Notes: generated by a model not told the origin, from the sequence alone. A stretch of 64,000 nucleotides of DNA from Ornithinimicrobium flavum (GCF_004526345.1 NZ_CP038213.1:1550001-1614000); one strand, 5' to 3'. Shown: positions 52,656-61,866, counted from the stretch's first letter. Program-made: numbers and translations.

Positions 52656-53757
52656 GTCCCGTCCCGACGGTGTCGACGTCGTCGCCACCCGCGAGCAGGC
52701 CGTCGGTATGGCGATGCCCCCGCTGCTGGTGCTGGACGCCGTGGGCGAGTGGCTGGACGGGCAGGGGATCGGCCCCGTCGGCGGGGCCTTGTCCTGGGAG
52801 CGGATCGGCGACGGGCAGTCCAACATCACCTACCTCGTCCGGCGGGGCGACGGCCCGGACGCCACGCGCTTCGTCGTGCGGCGCGGGCCGCGCCCGCCGC
52901 TGCCCCCCTCGGCCCACGACATGGTGCGGGAGTCCCGGGTGCAGCGGGTGCTCGGCGAGCGGGGTGTCCGCGTCCCCCGCATCCTCGGCGTCTGCGAGGA
53001 CGAGTCCGTGCTCGGGGTCCCCTTCTACGTGATGGAGCACCTGGACGGCGTGGTCGTCACCGACACCGATCCACCGGCGTTGAGCTCGGCGCAGGCCCGG
53101 GGTCGCGCCAGCGAGGCGGTGGTCGACACCCTCGTGGCCCTGCACGCGGTCGACGTGGCCGACCCAGCGGTGGCCGCCCTGGGCCGCCCCGAGGGCTACC
53201 TAGCCCGGCAGGTCCGGCGGTTCGCCGGGCTGTGGCCGGAGGTCTCCACCCGGGAGCTTGACGACTTCCCGGTCGTCACGACGTGGCTGGCCGACCACGT
53301 CCCGGAGCAGGCCGGGTCCGCGGTCGTCCACGGGGACTACCGGCTCGGCAACCTCATGCTGGATGCGAGCGCCCCGGGCCGCGTGCTGGCCGTCCTCGAC
53401 TGGGAGATGGCCACCCTCGGCGACCCGCTCGCCGACCTCGGCTACCTCACGGCGACCTGGAGCGACCCTGCCTGGGAGCCCACGGTCATGGACCACTCGT
53501 CGGTCACCCGGAGAGAGGGCTGGTGGAGCCGTGCCGACCTCGCCGAGGCCTACGCCCGCCGCACCGGGCAGGACCTCTCGGCGCTGGGGTGGTACCAGGC
53601 CCTGGCGATGTGGAAGTCCGCCGTCTTCTGCGAGGCCATGTACACCCGGTGGCTGCGCGGCGAGCGGGCCGGCGACACCACCTTCGCCCCCTTCCTCGAG
53701 GAGGGGGTGCCCGGCCTGCTGGCGCGCGCCCGCAGCCACGCGGGCCTGGGGGCGTGA
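52648..53757 (+). CDS. APH-type kinase (ACAD10/11 or LvaA-like phosphotransferase)
   Basis: 369 residues of the aminoglycoside-phosphotransferase/choline-kinase fold. RIGDGQSNITYLVRR is the nucleotide loop, FYVMEHLDG the hinge, VVHGDYRLGNLML near 225 carries the catalytic Asp and Asn, and VLAVLDWEMATLGDPLADLGYL has the metal Asp. This close wording (GDYRLGN, LDWEMATLGDP) is typical of kinases that sit beside acyl-CoA dehydrogenases and phosphorylate hydroxyacyl-CoA rather than antibiotics. Its start overlaps the dehydrogenase stop, which supports a joint reaction. Confidence 0.88.
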   Translation: MAESRPDGVDVVATREQAVGMAMPPLLVLDAVGEWLDGQGIGPVGGALSWERIGDGQSNITYLVRRGDGPDATRFVVRRGPRPPLPPSAHDMVRESRVQRVLGERGVRVPRILGVCEDESVLGVPFYVMEHLDGVVVTDTDPPALSSAQARGRASEAVVDTLVALHAVDVADPAVAALGRPEGYLARQVRRFAGLWPEVSTRELDDFPVVTTWLADHVPEQAGSAVVHGDYRLGNLMLDASAPGRVLAVLDWEMATLGDPLADLGYLTATWSDPAWEPTVMDHSSVTRREGWWSRADLAEAYARRTGQDLSALGWYQALAMWKSAVFCEAMYTRWLRGERAGDTTFAPFLEEGVPGLLARARSHAGLGA

Positions 53758-54608
53758 CCGGGCCCGGAACGACTTCCGCCCCGGATCCGGGTCCAGGTGC
53801 GGGCGGAGGGTCGGCGGCAGGCCCGACGACCGAGACCGTGCGACGGCGTCTGACGGCGCAGCTGCCCAGGCTGGCGGCCTCGACGCGTGCCGAGATCTTC
53901 ACCCGCCTGCGCTCCTACCGGGAGGTGGACGAGGTCGCGGTGGAGGAGTCGGTGGGCCGCGCCGGTGCGCGAGGTCATCGCCGGCTCCCGCATCCTGTGG
54001 GAGGTGGGGGACGCCTTCACCAGCCGGGCCGTGACGGCCTACCAGGCCCTGCAGGTCGAGGCGGCGCTCGCCGACGCCAGCCGGCGGGCTGCGGTGGTGC
54101 GAGACCTGCTGCGCGGACGCCTGCCCGAGGACCCGGCCGCCTACGGGCTGGACCCGGAGCGGGAGTATGCCGTCGTCCGCTGCCGCGTGCCGTCCGGTGC
54201 GAGCGGGGAGCAGCTCCGCTCGCACCTGGAGCGCACCGGGGGCGGGGAGGCTGCCGGCGCGCTCGTGGTGCTGGACGACAACGAGTGCCTCGTGGCGTCC
54301 CTGGGCTGGCGCATCGCGGCCGTCCACCGGGGGGACGTCCTGGAGGCCTACCGCGCGCGGTTCCTCGACCCGGTCCGGGAGCAGGGGGCCTTCGGGGACG
54401 ACATCATGGTGGCCCTGCGGGCCTGGCTCCGGCACGGTCGCAGCATCCCGCGGGCGGCGCCGGCGCCCTGCCGGTCCACGTCAACACCCTGCGCTACCGA
54501 CTGGCGCGCTACACCGACCTCACGGGTTGCGACCCGGACGACCTGGTCGGTGTGCTCTGGGCGGTGGAGCTCGCCGACGTCACCCTCCCCGACGACCGGC
54601 TGTTGTAG
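53754..54608 (+). pseudogene. PucR-family regulator (CdaR-type HTH), frameshifted
   Basis: N-terminal helical part (TVRRRLTAQLPRLAASTRAEIFTRLRSYREVDEVAVEE), then a +1 shift near 53962, a central GGDEF-like region (VREVIAGSRILWEVGDAF, YAVVRCRVPSG, LVASLGWRIAAVHRGD), and after a second shift near 54467 the C-terminal HTH of PucR/CdaR regulators (PVHVNTLRYRLARYTDLTGCDPDDL). The two shifts cancel, so the 284-residue gene is probably whole. PucR proteins usually activate catabolic genes. Its GTG overlaps the kinase stop. Confidence 0.78.
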
Positions 54609-54725
54609 ATCCCTCCAAGATCTGGGGGGGGAGGATGGCGCCCGCTCCGTGGACCCCGTCACCAGCCGGACCTACGGTGGTCCTGGGTCGCCGACGCGAC
54701 CGTCAGGCCAGGCGAAGGAGGACCG

Positions 54726-55881
54726 ATGCAGACCTGCATCACGGGCACCGGGATGACCCGGTTCGGACGGCACGAGGAGGCGGACGTCGTCGACCTGGCG
54801 GTCGAGGCGGCCCAGGAGGCGATGACCGACGCGGGCGTGGGTCCGGAGGACATCGACTGCCTCTACCTGGGCAACTTCCTGGGGCAGTCCCTCCTGCACC
54901 AGGGGGTGCTCGCGTCCATCGTCGCCCAGCGGCTGGGCCTGCCTCCCGTGCCGGTCGCCACGGTCGAGGGGGCGTGCGCGTCCGCGGGCATCGCCCTGCG
55001 CAGCGCCTCCCTGGCGGTCCGGGCGGGTGAGGCGCGGGTCGCCCTGGCGCTGGGGGCCGAGCACCTCACGGGGGTGCCGGTGGCCGAGACCACCGGGGGC
55101 CTGGCGGAGGCGATGGTGCAGGGGACCGACGGTGCCAGCGGCCTCACCTTCCCCGGGCTCTTCGCGCTCGCCGCCGACGCCTACCTCGACACCTTCGGCT
55201 ACGCACGCGACGACCTCGCGGCCGTGCCCGTCATGAACAGGGCGCACGGCGTGCACAACCCGCTGGCCATGTTCGGAAAGGCCGTCGACGCGCAGACCGT
55301 GCTGTCCTCCCGCCTCATCGCCGACCCGTTGCGGCTCTTCGACTGCTCGCCGATCTCCGACGGGGCGGCGGCCGCCGTCGTCGCGGCGGGCCCGACCGGG
55401 GGGTCGCAGCCGCCCGTCGTCATCCGCGCCGCGGCCCAGGCCTACGGGCCGCCGTCGATCGCCCAGATCCCGGACCTCACGACCTTCAGCGCCACCCGGG
55501 CCGCGGCCCGCCGGGCCTTCGAGGTCGCCGGTCTCACCCCGGGGGACGTCGACGTGGTGGAGCTGCACGACTGCTTCTTCGGTGGCCCAGGTCATCGACG
55601 CCGAGGACCTCGGGCTGACCGAGGCCGGCAAGGCGCTGCGCGAGATGGGGGAGGGCCGGTACACCCACGGGGGCGCCGGTCCGTTGCTGAACCCCTCCGG
55701 GGGCCTGCTCTCCCGCGGGCACCCCGTCGGAGCCACGGGGCTCGCGCAGGTGCACGAGATCGTGCAGCAGCTGCGCGGGCGATCCACCAACCAGGCACCC
55801 GACGCCCGGATCGGGCTGGCGCACAACCTCGGCGGTGCCGGCGCCACCGCCACCGTCACGATCCTGGAGGCCACCTCGTGA
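54726..55881 (+). pseudogene. Acetyl-CoA C-acyltransferase-like thiolase, frameshifted
   Basis: One extra base near 55580 removed gives 384 residues of the SCP-x/thiolase-like group. The nucleophile Cys is in EGACASAGIALRSASLAV near residue 85, the second-site His is in GGLLSRGHPVGATG near 330, and NLGGAG replaces the CGGG motif with the second Cys. That replacement is the hallmark of the non-condensing SCP-x-like thiolases which pair with a DUF35 protein. They cleave beta-ketoacyl-CoA or run a retro-aldol-type reaction. GAAGGAGG precedes the ATG. The next gene overlaps by GTGA. Confidence 0.82.
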
Positions 55882-56120
55882 GCACCTCGAGCTGGACGGT
55901 CGCCGCCGCCACCGTGATCCGGGTGCCGGGGCCGGGGACGCCACCGCATACCGTGGTCGTCGTCGTGCAGGAGACCGCCGCGGACGGCACGACGAGCCGC
56001 AGCGTGGGGCGGCTGACCGGCGCCGGTGAGGGGGAGGGCGCCACCGCGCCGCGGATCGGCACGCCCGTGCGTCCCGCCGACGAGCAGCCGGGCCCGGCCC
56101 CGCTGTGGGTGGTGGCGTAG
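55878..56120 (+). CDS. Small OB-fold-like partner of the thiolase
   Basis: 80 residues of beta-rich composition (TVAAATVIRVPGPGTPPHTVVVVVQET, RSVGRLTGAGEGEG, GTPVRPADEQPGPAPLWVVA). Position and ending resemble the OB-fold half of DUF35 proteins that bind SCP-x-like thiolases, but the zinc-ribbon Cys residues of DUF35 are absent. It could be a reduced DUF35 partner. GTG overlaps the thiolase stop and the next gene begins immediately after its TAG. Confidence 0.6.
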   Translation: MSTSSWTVAAATVIRVPGPGTPPHTVVVVVQETAADGTTSRSVGRLTGAGEGEGATAPRIGTPVRPADEQPGPAPLWVVA

Positions 56121-57767
56121 GTGAACATCGCGCACCTGCTGCACAGCACCGCAGCCTCCGCGGGCGACCTCGTGGCGACGCGCTACAGCACGACGGAGCA
56201 GACGTATGCCGAGCTCGCCGCCCGGGTGCGCTCCCTCGCCGCGGCGTTCCGCTCCCTCGGGCTGGCGCCGGGTGACCGGGTGGGGTTCCTGATGTGGAAC
56301 CGGCCGGAGGTGGTCGAGACTTTCTTCGCGTGCTGGCACGCGGGTCTGGTCGTCGTGCCGCTCAACCCGCGGCTCACCACCGATGAGGTTGTCCACCACC
56401 TGACTGACCCCGAGGCCTCCGCCCTCGTCCACGGTCCCGAGTTCGCCGAGGTCGCCGGTGCTGCCTCGGGGCAGGTGCCGAGCCTGCGCCACGTGGTGGC
56501 CGTCGACGCCGCGCCGCACCACGGTGATGACCCTCTCCCGTCGGGGGACGGCACCTCCTCCCCGCCTCGCCACGTCACCCCCTCGCCGGACAGGGGCCGC
56601 ACGTCGTCTCCGGATCCGGTCCGCCACGCCTACGACGAGCTGATCGGCGCTCACCCCGACGACTCCACGCCCGTCGCCGACGTGACCGCGGACGAGCTGG
56701 CCTGGCTCTTTTACACCTCCGGCACCACGGGTCGTCCGAAGGGGGCGATGATCACCCACGGCATCCTGGGTTTCGTCGCGCTCGGGTGGGTCGCGGACAT
56801 CATGCCGCTGCGTCGCACCGACGTGACGCTGCACGCGGCACCCCTCACGCACGGCGCCGGGTTCCACATGCTGGCCGCCACCTCCCACGCCTGCACCCAG
56901 GTGATGACCCCGGAGCCGAGCCTGGACGCGGCGGCCACCCTCGACCTCATCGAGAGGGAGGGCGTGACGAACACCTGGATGGTCCCGACCCAGGTGAGCC
57001 GGCTGGTCCGCGAGCAGCAGGTGCGCCCCCGCGACCTGTCCCGGCTGCACTCGCTGCTTTACGGGGGCGCGCCCTACCACCAGGAGGCGCTGCGGGAGGC
57101 GGTCGAGCTGCTCGGCAGCAGGCTCGTACAGCTCTACGGCCAGGGGGAGACCCCGATGACGGCCACCTACCTGCCGCACGAGGACCACCACCCCGACACC
57201 GACCCGTCCCTGCTGGCCTCGGCCGGCATCGTCCGCACCGGGATGCGCGTCCGGGTCGTGGACGAGCACGACCAGGAGTGCCCCGACGGGACGGCGGGCG
57301 AGATCTGCGTCCAGGGGCCGGCGGTCGTGCCCGGCTACTGGCGGCGGCCGGAGGAGACCGCCCACGCGCTGCGCGGAGGGTGGTTGCACACCGGGGACGT
57401 CGGCTTCTTCTCCCAGGGCTACCTGCACGTCACGGACCGGATGAAGGACCTCATCATCAGCGGCGGGTCCAACGTCTACGCCAAGGAGGTCGAGGACGTC
57501 ATCCTCACCCACCCCGCCGTCCGTGAGGTGGCGGTCGTCGGCCTGCCCGACCCGGACTGGGGCGAGCGCGTGACCGCCGTCGTCGTGCCCCACGACCTTG
57601 TCTCCTTCGACCCGCAGGAGCTGCGCGACTTCTGCGGGGCCCGGATGGCCGCATACAAGAAGCCCAAGGAGGTCGTCGTGCTGCCCGAGCTCCCGCTCAG
57701 CACCTATGGCAAGGTGCTCAAGCGTGAGCTGCGCCGGCAGCTCGCGACGGAGAGGACGACGACATGA
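56121..57767 (+). CDS. Second acyl-CoA synthetase of the operon
   Basis: 548 residues. FYTSGTTGRPKGAMITHG near 195, YGQGETPMTATYLPHED near 340, GWLHTGDVGFFSQGYLHVTDRMKDLIISGG near 430, and STYGKVLKRELR at the C-terminus with the catalytic Lys. It carries an extra Pro/Ser-rich insert (about residues 130-170, DPLPSGDGTSSPPRHVTP) before the ATP motif. It should activate a different acid from the first synthetase or re-activate a product. GTG 56121 follows the previous stop with no gap. Confidence 0.9.
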   Translation: MNIAHLLHSTAASAGDLVATRYSTTEQTYAELAARVRSLAAAFRSLGLAPGDRVGFLMWNRPEVVETFFACWHAGLVVVPLNPRLTTDEVVHHLTDPEASALVHGPEFAEVAGAASGQVPSLRHVVAVDAAPHHGDDPLPSGDGTSSPPRHVTPSPDRGRTSSPDPVRHAYDELIGAHPDDSTPVADVTADELAWLFYTSGTTGRPKGAMITHGILGFVALGWVADIMPLRRTDVTLHAAPLTHGAGFHMLAATSHACTQVMTPEPSLDAAATLDLIEREGVTNTWMVPTQVSRLVREQQVRPRDLSRLHSLLYGGAPYHQEALREAVELLGSRLVQLYGQGETPMTATYLPHEDHHPDTDPSLLASAGIVRTGMRVRVVDEHDQECPDGTAGEICVQGPAVVPGYWRRPEETAHALRGGWLHTGDVGFFSQGYLHVTDRMKDLIISGGSNVYAKEVEDVILTHPAVREVAVVGLPDPDWGERVTAVVVPHDLVSFDPQELRDFCGARMAAYKKPKEVVVLPELPLSTYGKVLKRELRRQLATERTTT

Positions 57768-58812
57768 CGATGGACAGGATCGCCCTGGTCGGGGCCGGAT
57801 CGATCGGGATCATCACCGGGGCCCTTATCACGCAGCAGGGGCGCGACGTCACGCTCTTCGACGCCAATGAGCCCAACGTGCGGGCGCTGCAGGAGCACGG
57901 GGCCCGGATCACCGGCACCCTCGAGGAGGTCGTGCCGGTCACGGCCAAGCTGCCCGGCGAGGCCGAGGGCAGGTTCGACCTCGTCATCCTCATCACCAAG
58001 CAGGTCTTCACCGAGCCCGCTTTGGAGCCCTTCTTGCCCCTGCTCGCCGACGACGGGGTCGTCCTGACGCTCCAGAACGGAACCCCCGAGGACAAGGTCG
58101 CCGAGATCGTGGGGCGGGAGCGCACCCTGGCCGGCAACATCATGTTCGCCGCGATCTGGCAGGAGCCGGGGGTGTCCATGCTGGCCCACTCGCTCGACTA
58201 CGTCCGCTCCCACGCCTTCGACGTCGGGGAGCTGGACGGGAGCAGCACCGACCGCGTGCGTGAGGTGGCCGAGATCCTCTCGGCCGTCGGTCACTGCACG
58301 GTGTCGGACAACATCACCGGCACCAAGTGGTCCAAGCTGCTCACCAACGCCACCTTCAGCGGGCTGTCGGCGGCGCTTGGCGTCACCTTCGGGGAGGTGA
58401 TCGACGACCCGGTCTCCCTGCGGGCCGCGGTGCACCTCATGGACGAGACGGTGCGGGCCGGGCAGGCGCACGGGATCGCCGTGGCGGACTGGGAGGGGTG
58501 GCCGGTCGAGCAACTGCGCAGCGACGGCGGCGTGACGGTGGAGGAACGGATGGCCAAGTTCGTCGACTACGTCGGCACCATGCGGGCCGGCACCGCCAGC
58601 ATGCTGCAGGACATGCAGAAGGGGGTCCCCTGCGAGAAGGACTACATCCCCGGCCGGGTCATCGAGGTCGCCGAGCAGCACGGGGTGGCGACGCCCTACA
58701 CCGGCTCGTCTACCGGTTGATCGCCCAGGCGGAGGATGCGGGGGTGCTCCCCGACCGCGAGGCCGGCCGCGCGGCGCTCGCTCAGCTGATGCATGAGCGG
58801 GGCGAGGGCTGA
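57764..58812 (+). pseudogene. Ketopantoate reductase-family (PanE/ApbA) enzyme, frameshifted near the end
   Basis: NAD(P) motif IALVGAGSIGIITGALITQQG at the N-terminus, ILITKQVFTEPALEP and LTLQNGTPEDKVAEIVG in the middle, KWSKLLTNATFSGLSAALG with the catalytic Lys, and EKDYIPGRVIEVAEQHGVATPYT near the end. Adding one base near 58702 replaces a premature stop at 58720 by TRLVYRLIAQAEDAG and a stop at 58812 (349 residues). In catabolic operons this fold often reduces a 2-oxo acid or acts as an opine/imine reductase, not in pantothenate synthesis. ATG overlaps the synthetase stop. Confidence 0.8.
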
Positions 58813-58889
58813 CGGGGCTGATGCAGGAGCGGGGCCGGAGGGCCCTGGGAGCTTCGCTGCAGGTCAGCGGGCTTGTCGGTGGTCGCTCG

Positions 58890-58895
58890 TACATT
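58890..58895 (+). promoter_or_regulatory. -10 box of the leaderless promoter, DUF222 copy 2
   Basis: TACATT ends seven bases before the ATG at 58903, the same spacing class as in copy 1 (27-32). The surrounding TGTCGGTGGT and CTCGTACATTTGT are shared with copy 1. Confidence 0.6.
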
Positions 58896-58902
58896 TGTTC
58901 CC

Positions 58903-60243
58903 ATGAAGCAGGGGGCCTGGGGCGGGGACGTGAAGCGGATGACTGCCGCGGACGTGCTCGCCGGTGCCCCTCTGCCGGCCGACAAGATGCCCGGGGAGGT
59001 GCTGTCGACGGGGCTGCGGATGGCGTCCCGGGGGATGGCCTTCGCCGAGCTCGCCAGCACCGATGCGGTGCGCCTGCAGGACCTCGAGGTGGAGGACTCC
59101 CTGGAGAGAGTCGGTCGGCTGGCCAGGCGGTCGCGAGGGAGCGGCTGCGACTGGCCTGCGAGGTGGCGGAGCGGGGCCTGCACCTGCAGACGGGCCACCG
59201 CCTCACCGACTGGATGGCGCTGCGGTGCCCGGACCTGACCGGGTCTGCACTGCACGACACCTGCCGGCTGGCCACCGCGAGCACCGAGGACGTGCACGCA
59301 CCGCTGGTGGCCGCCGTGCTTTCGGCGGGATGCTGCTGGAGCGCGCGGCCCGGATCCACCGCGCCCTGACGCGGGTGCGCGGGGTGCTCGGGCCGGAGGA
59401 TTACGACGGGGCGGTGGGTCTCCTGGCCCAGGCGGGGTGTCAGCCCCTGTTCGACGACACCGACATCGGGAAGATCATCGACAAGCTCCTCCGGGAGGTG
59501 CTCCCGGAGAAGGAGCGGGACGAGCGGGAGAAGAGACGGCACGAGGCCCGCAACCTCTACGAGTCGTCCCTCGCCGGTGGGGACCTGCGAAGGCTCATCC
59601 TCACCCTCGGGTCCGACGAGGACTACGAGACGGTGCGGGCCATCCTCATGTCCCCGCTGTCGCGGCCGGCGACCGGCGCGAGCAGGAGGCGACGGGTGAG
59701 GTCGACCGTCGCACGCCCGGGCAGCGGCGCTACGACGCGTTCCTGACGGTGCTGCGGCGCGGGGTGGCGGGCACGAAGGGGCAGCCCACCACCTCGAAGG
59801 CGACCGTCGTGGTCTCGATCGACCTGGAGGTGCTCCAGCGCCTGCTGAGCGGCGGGGCCGGTGGGGACCTTCCCGGCTGCGGAGCCACCCTGGACGGGGC
59901 GTCCGTGACCGCAGCGACCATCCGCCGCATGGCGTGCGACGCGGACATCATCCCCGTCGTGCTCGGGACCGACGGGGAGATCGTCGACCAGGGACGGGCC
60001 AAGCGGTTGGTCACGCCTGGGCAGAGGGTCCGACTGGCCCTGCGTGACCAGACCTGCACCATCCCTGGGTGCACCGTGCCGGCCACGTGGTGCGACGCGC
60101 ACCACGTGGTGCCGTGGTCCCGCGGGGGCCGCTCCGACCTGTCGAACTACGCCCTCCTCTGTCCACGGCACCACACCTGGGTGCACGAGCGGGAGCTGAC
60201 AGCGACGGTCACGGACCGTGGCGTCACCTGGCATCTGAGATGA
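58903..60243 (+). pseudogene. DUF222 / 13E12 HNH protein, copy 2, three frameshifts
   Basis: Paralogue of the gene at 39. Adding one base near 59123, 59323 and 59678 gives a 447-residue protein, exactly the length of copy 1. Matching parts include RLRLACEVAERGLHLQTGHRLTDWMALRCPDL, RTPGQRRYDAFLTVLRRGVAG and the HNH module CTIPGCTVPATWCDAHHVVPW with RHHTWVHE, so catalytic residues are kept. The exact length match argues that the shifts are read errors or very recent. Leaderless start and terminator hairpin are shared with copy 1. Confidence 0.88.
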
Positions 60244-60254
60244 CCCTGCCCGCA

Positions 60255-60275
60255 CCCGGCCCGACTCGGGCCGGG
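60255..60275 (+). terminator. Hairpin terminator after DUF222 copy 2
   Basis: CCCGGCCCG and CGGGCCGGG form a 9-bp stem around ACT, twelve bases after the stop, matching the hairpin after copy 1. I see nothing else in 60276-60456. Confidence 0.7.
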
Positions 60276-60456
60276 TCACAGGCATGCCGCGCTGCGCCCC
60301 ACTAGCATGGGATCTCCGCACGCCCGCCCCCGCGCAGGCTGACTGCTCGTCTGCACCCCTGCAACTACGCACCTCCGCGCCACCGCCGCACGCAACGCCG
60401 CGGACGCGCCCCCCGGTGTCGTTCGCTCTCCGACCCCCGACCCTGAAAGGCCCCTC

Positions 60457-60600
60457 GTGGACAACGTCTGGCCGATCCTCATCATGATCGCCGTGGCGGT
60501 CCCCGTCTTCCTGCTGCTGCGGTGGATCGCGACCAAACGGGCCGTCGAGAAGGCGCGGCGCCGGCGTGATCGTGAGCGCGGGGGAAGCGATCTGCCGTGA
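60457..60600 (+). CDS. Small single-pass membrane protein
   Basis: 47 residues: one membrane helix at about 4-22 (VWPILIMIAVAVPVFLLLRW) followed by a strongly basic cytosolic tail (KRAVEKARRRRDRERGG). GTG at 60457 has AAAGG six bases upstream. Small proteins of this type are common in actinobacteria and their function is unknown. It lies just before the dehydrogenase-like gene and could share its promoter. Confidence 0.6.
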   Translation: MDNVWPILIMIAVAVPVFLLLRWIATKRAVEKARRRRDRERGGSDLP

Positions 60601-60604
60601 CCGC

Positions 60605-61538
60605 GTGCGGAACGGGCCGACCTTGAGAACGGACCGTCAGACGGCCGGCGTCGATGGCGACCCGGGCCCGGTGGGTTTCCTGGGTCTCGGGCATATGGGC
60701 CTGCCGATGGCCCATGCCCTGGCGGACGCGGGCTTCACGGTCACGGCTTGGAACCGCACCCCGGCCAGGGCGGAGGAGCTGGCGGCGGTGGCAGCGGAAG
60801 TCCGGTCGGCGGCGACACCCCGGGAGGTGGCCCACGCGGCGGCGACCGTGGTCACGATGCTGCCCGACCTCCCGCAGGTGCGCGAGCAGCTGGACGGTCC
60901 GGACGGGCTCCGGGCGGGATGGGCCCGTCGGGACGCGGGCGTCGACCCGCTCCTCGTCGTCATGGGCACGGTGAGCCCGGTGTCCCTGGTCGAGCTCGCC
61001 GAGGAGCTGGCCGACGACGGCATCCACGTCGTCGACGCACCGGTGAGCGGCGGCCCGATCGGTGCGCGGGAGCGCCGGCTGTCGATCATGGTGGGTGGGG
61101 AGGAGACCGACGTCGCGAGGCTCCGGCCGGTGCTCGCGGCGATGGGCACGACGATCCGGCACATGGGGGCGTTGGGGACCGGGCAGCTGACCAAGGCCTG
61201 CAACCAGGCGGTCGTCGGAGGCACCCTCGCCGCGCTGGGCGAGGCGGTCCGCCTGGCCCGGGCGGGGGCTGGACCTGGCGACCGTCCTCGAGGTCCTCGG
61301 AGGTGGCCTGGCCGGGTCGGAGGCGTTGCGGCAGAAGGGGGAGCGCTACCTCACCGGGGACTTCGACGGAGGCGGGGCGAGCCGGAACCAGCTCAAGGAC
61401 CAGCAGATCGTCCTGGAGACGGGTGAGCATCACGGCGTGCGGCTCCCGGTGTCGGCCGTGGTCCGGGACCTCTACGCACGGCTGGTGGACCAGGATGGTG
61501 GCGACCTCGACCACTCGGCCGTCGTGCGCGTCGAGTAG
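60605..61538 (+). pseudogene. 3-hydroxyisobutyrate dehydrogenase-family enzyme, frameshifted
   Basis: GPVGFLGLGHMGLPMAHALADAG is the NAD(P) motif; VDAPVSGGPIGARERRLSIMVGG near 150 and GQLTKACNQAVVGGTLAALGEA with the catalytic Lys are typical of beta-hydroxyacid dehydrogenases. One extra base near 61266 removed joins LDLATVLEVLGGGLAGSEALRQKG to the C-terminus (about 310 residues). It may oxidise 3-hydroxyisobutyrate, tartronate semialdehyde or a related acid. The start is uncertain (GTG 60605 or TTG 60623). Confidence 0.78.
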
Positions 61539-61600
61539 GGGTCGGACCCGGTCGCGTCGACCAGGGATGGGACGTCGACCAGAGGTCCTCGGTCCCGTGC

Positions 61601-61866
61601 CTACTCAGCGGCGTCGGGGAGATCCTCCGGTGACCGGCGGAGATGCTGGGCACCAGGAGGGGGACCGCATACGCCAGCAGGTAGGCCGACGTGACCCACA
61701 GGACCTCGTTGACGTCGGCCCCGAAGGCGGACATCAGGGAGGGCGTGGCGACGGAGACGATGGTCGAGTCGACGAGGATCATGAAGAAGCCGATGACCAG
61801 GGCCCACAGGGCCGGCCAGGGGCTGACGGCCTGCGTGCCCGTGGTCCGGTCAAGTACGTCGCTCAC
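61601..61866 (-). pseudogene. DHA2-type MFS drug transporter relic
   Basis: [72 protein letters not shown] is the start of an EmrB/QacA-type 14-helix exporter: helix 1 with the DSTIVSVA motif and the beginning of helix 2. After that the sequence jumps to a short acidic tail in another frame ([14 protein letters not shown], stop at 61601) that looks like the protein's C-terminus. About 400 residues are missing. It cannot transport. As with the uidA relic, both ends remain and the middle is gone. Confidence 0.75.

Noticed and set aside
52648..53757. Aminoglycoside resistance phosphotransferase
   Set aside because: The fold is APH-like but the motifs and the overlap with an acyl-CoA dehydrogenase fit a metabolic kinase.
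54672..57593. A 973-codon open frame on the minus strand opposite the thiolase and acyl-CoA synthetase
   Set aside because: Arg/Gly/Val/Asp-rich composition with no family motifs; it mirrors genuine genes. Long antisense frames are expected at this G+C content.
57764..58812. Pantothenate synthesis gene panE
   Set aside because: Family matches, but it is the last gene of a catabolic acyl-CoA operon with no other pantothenate genes; a 2-oxo acid or imine reductase role is more likely.
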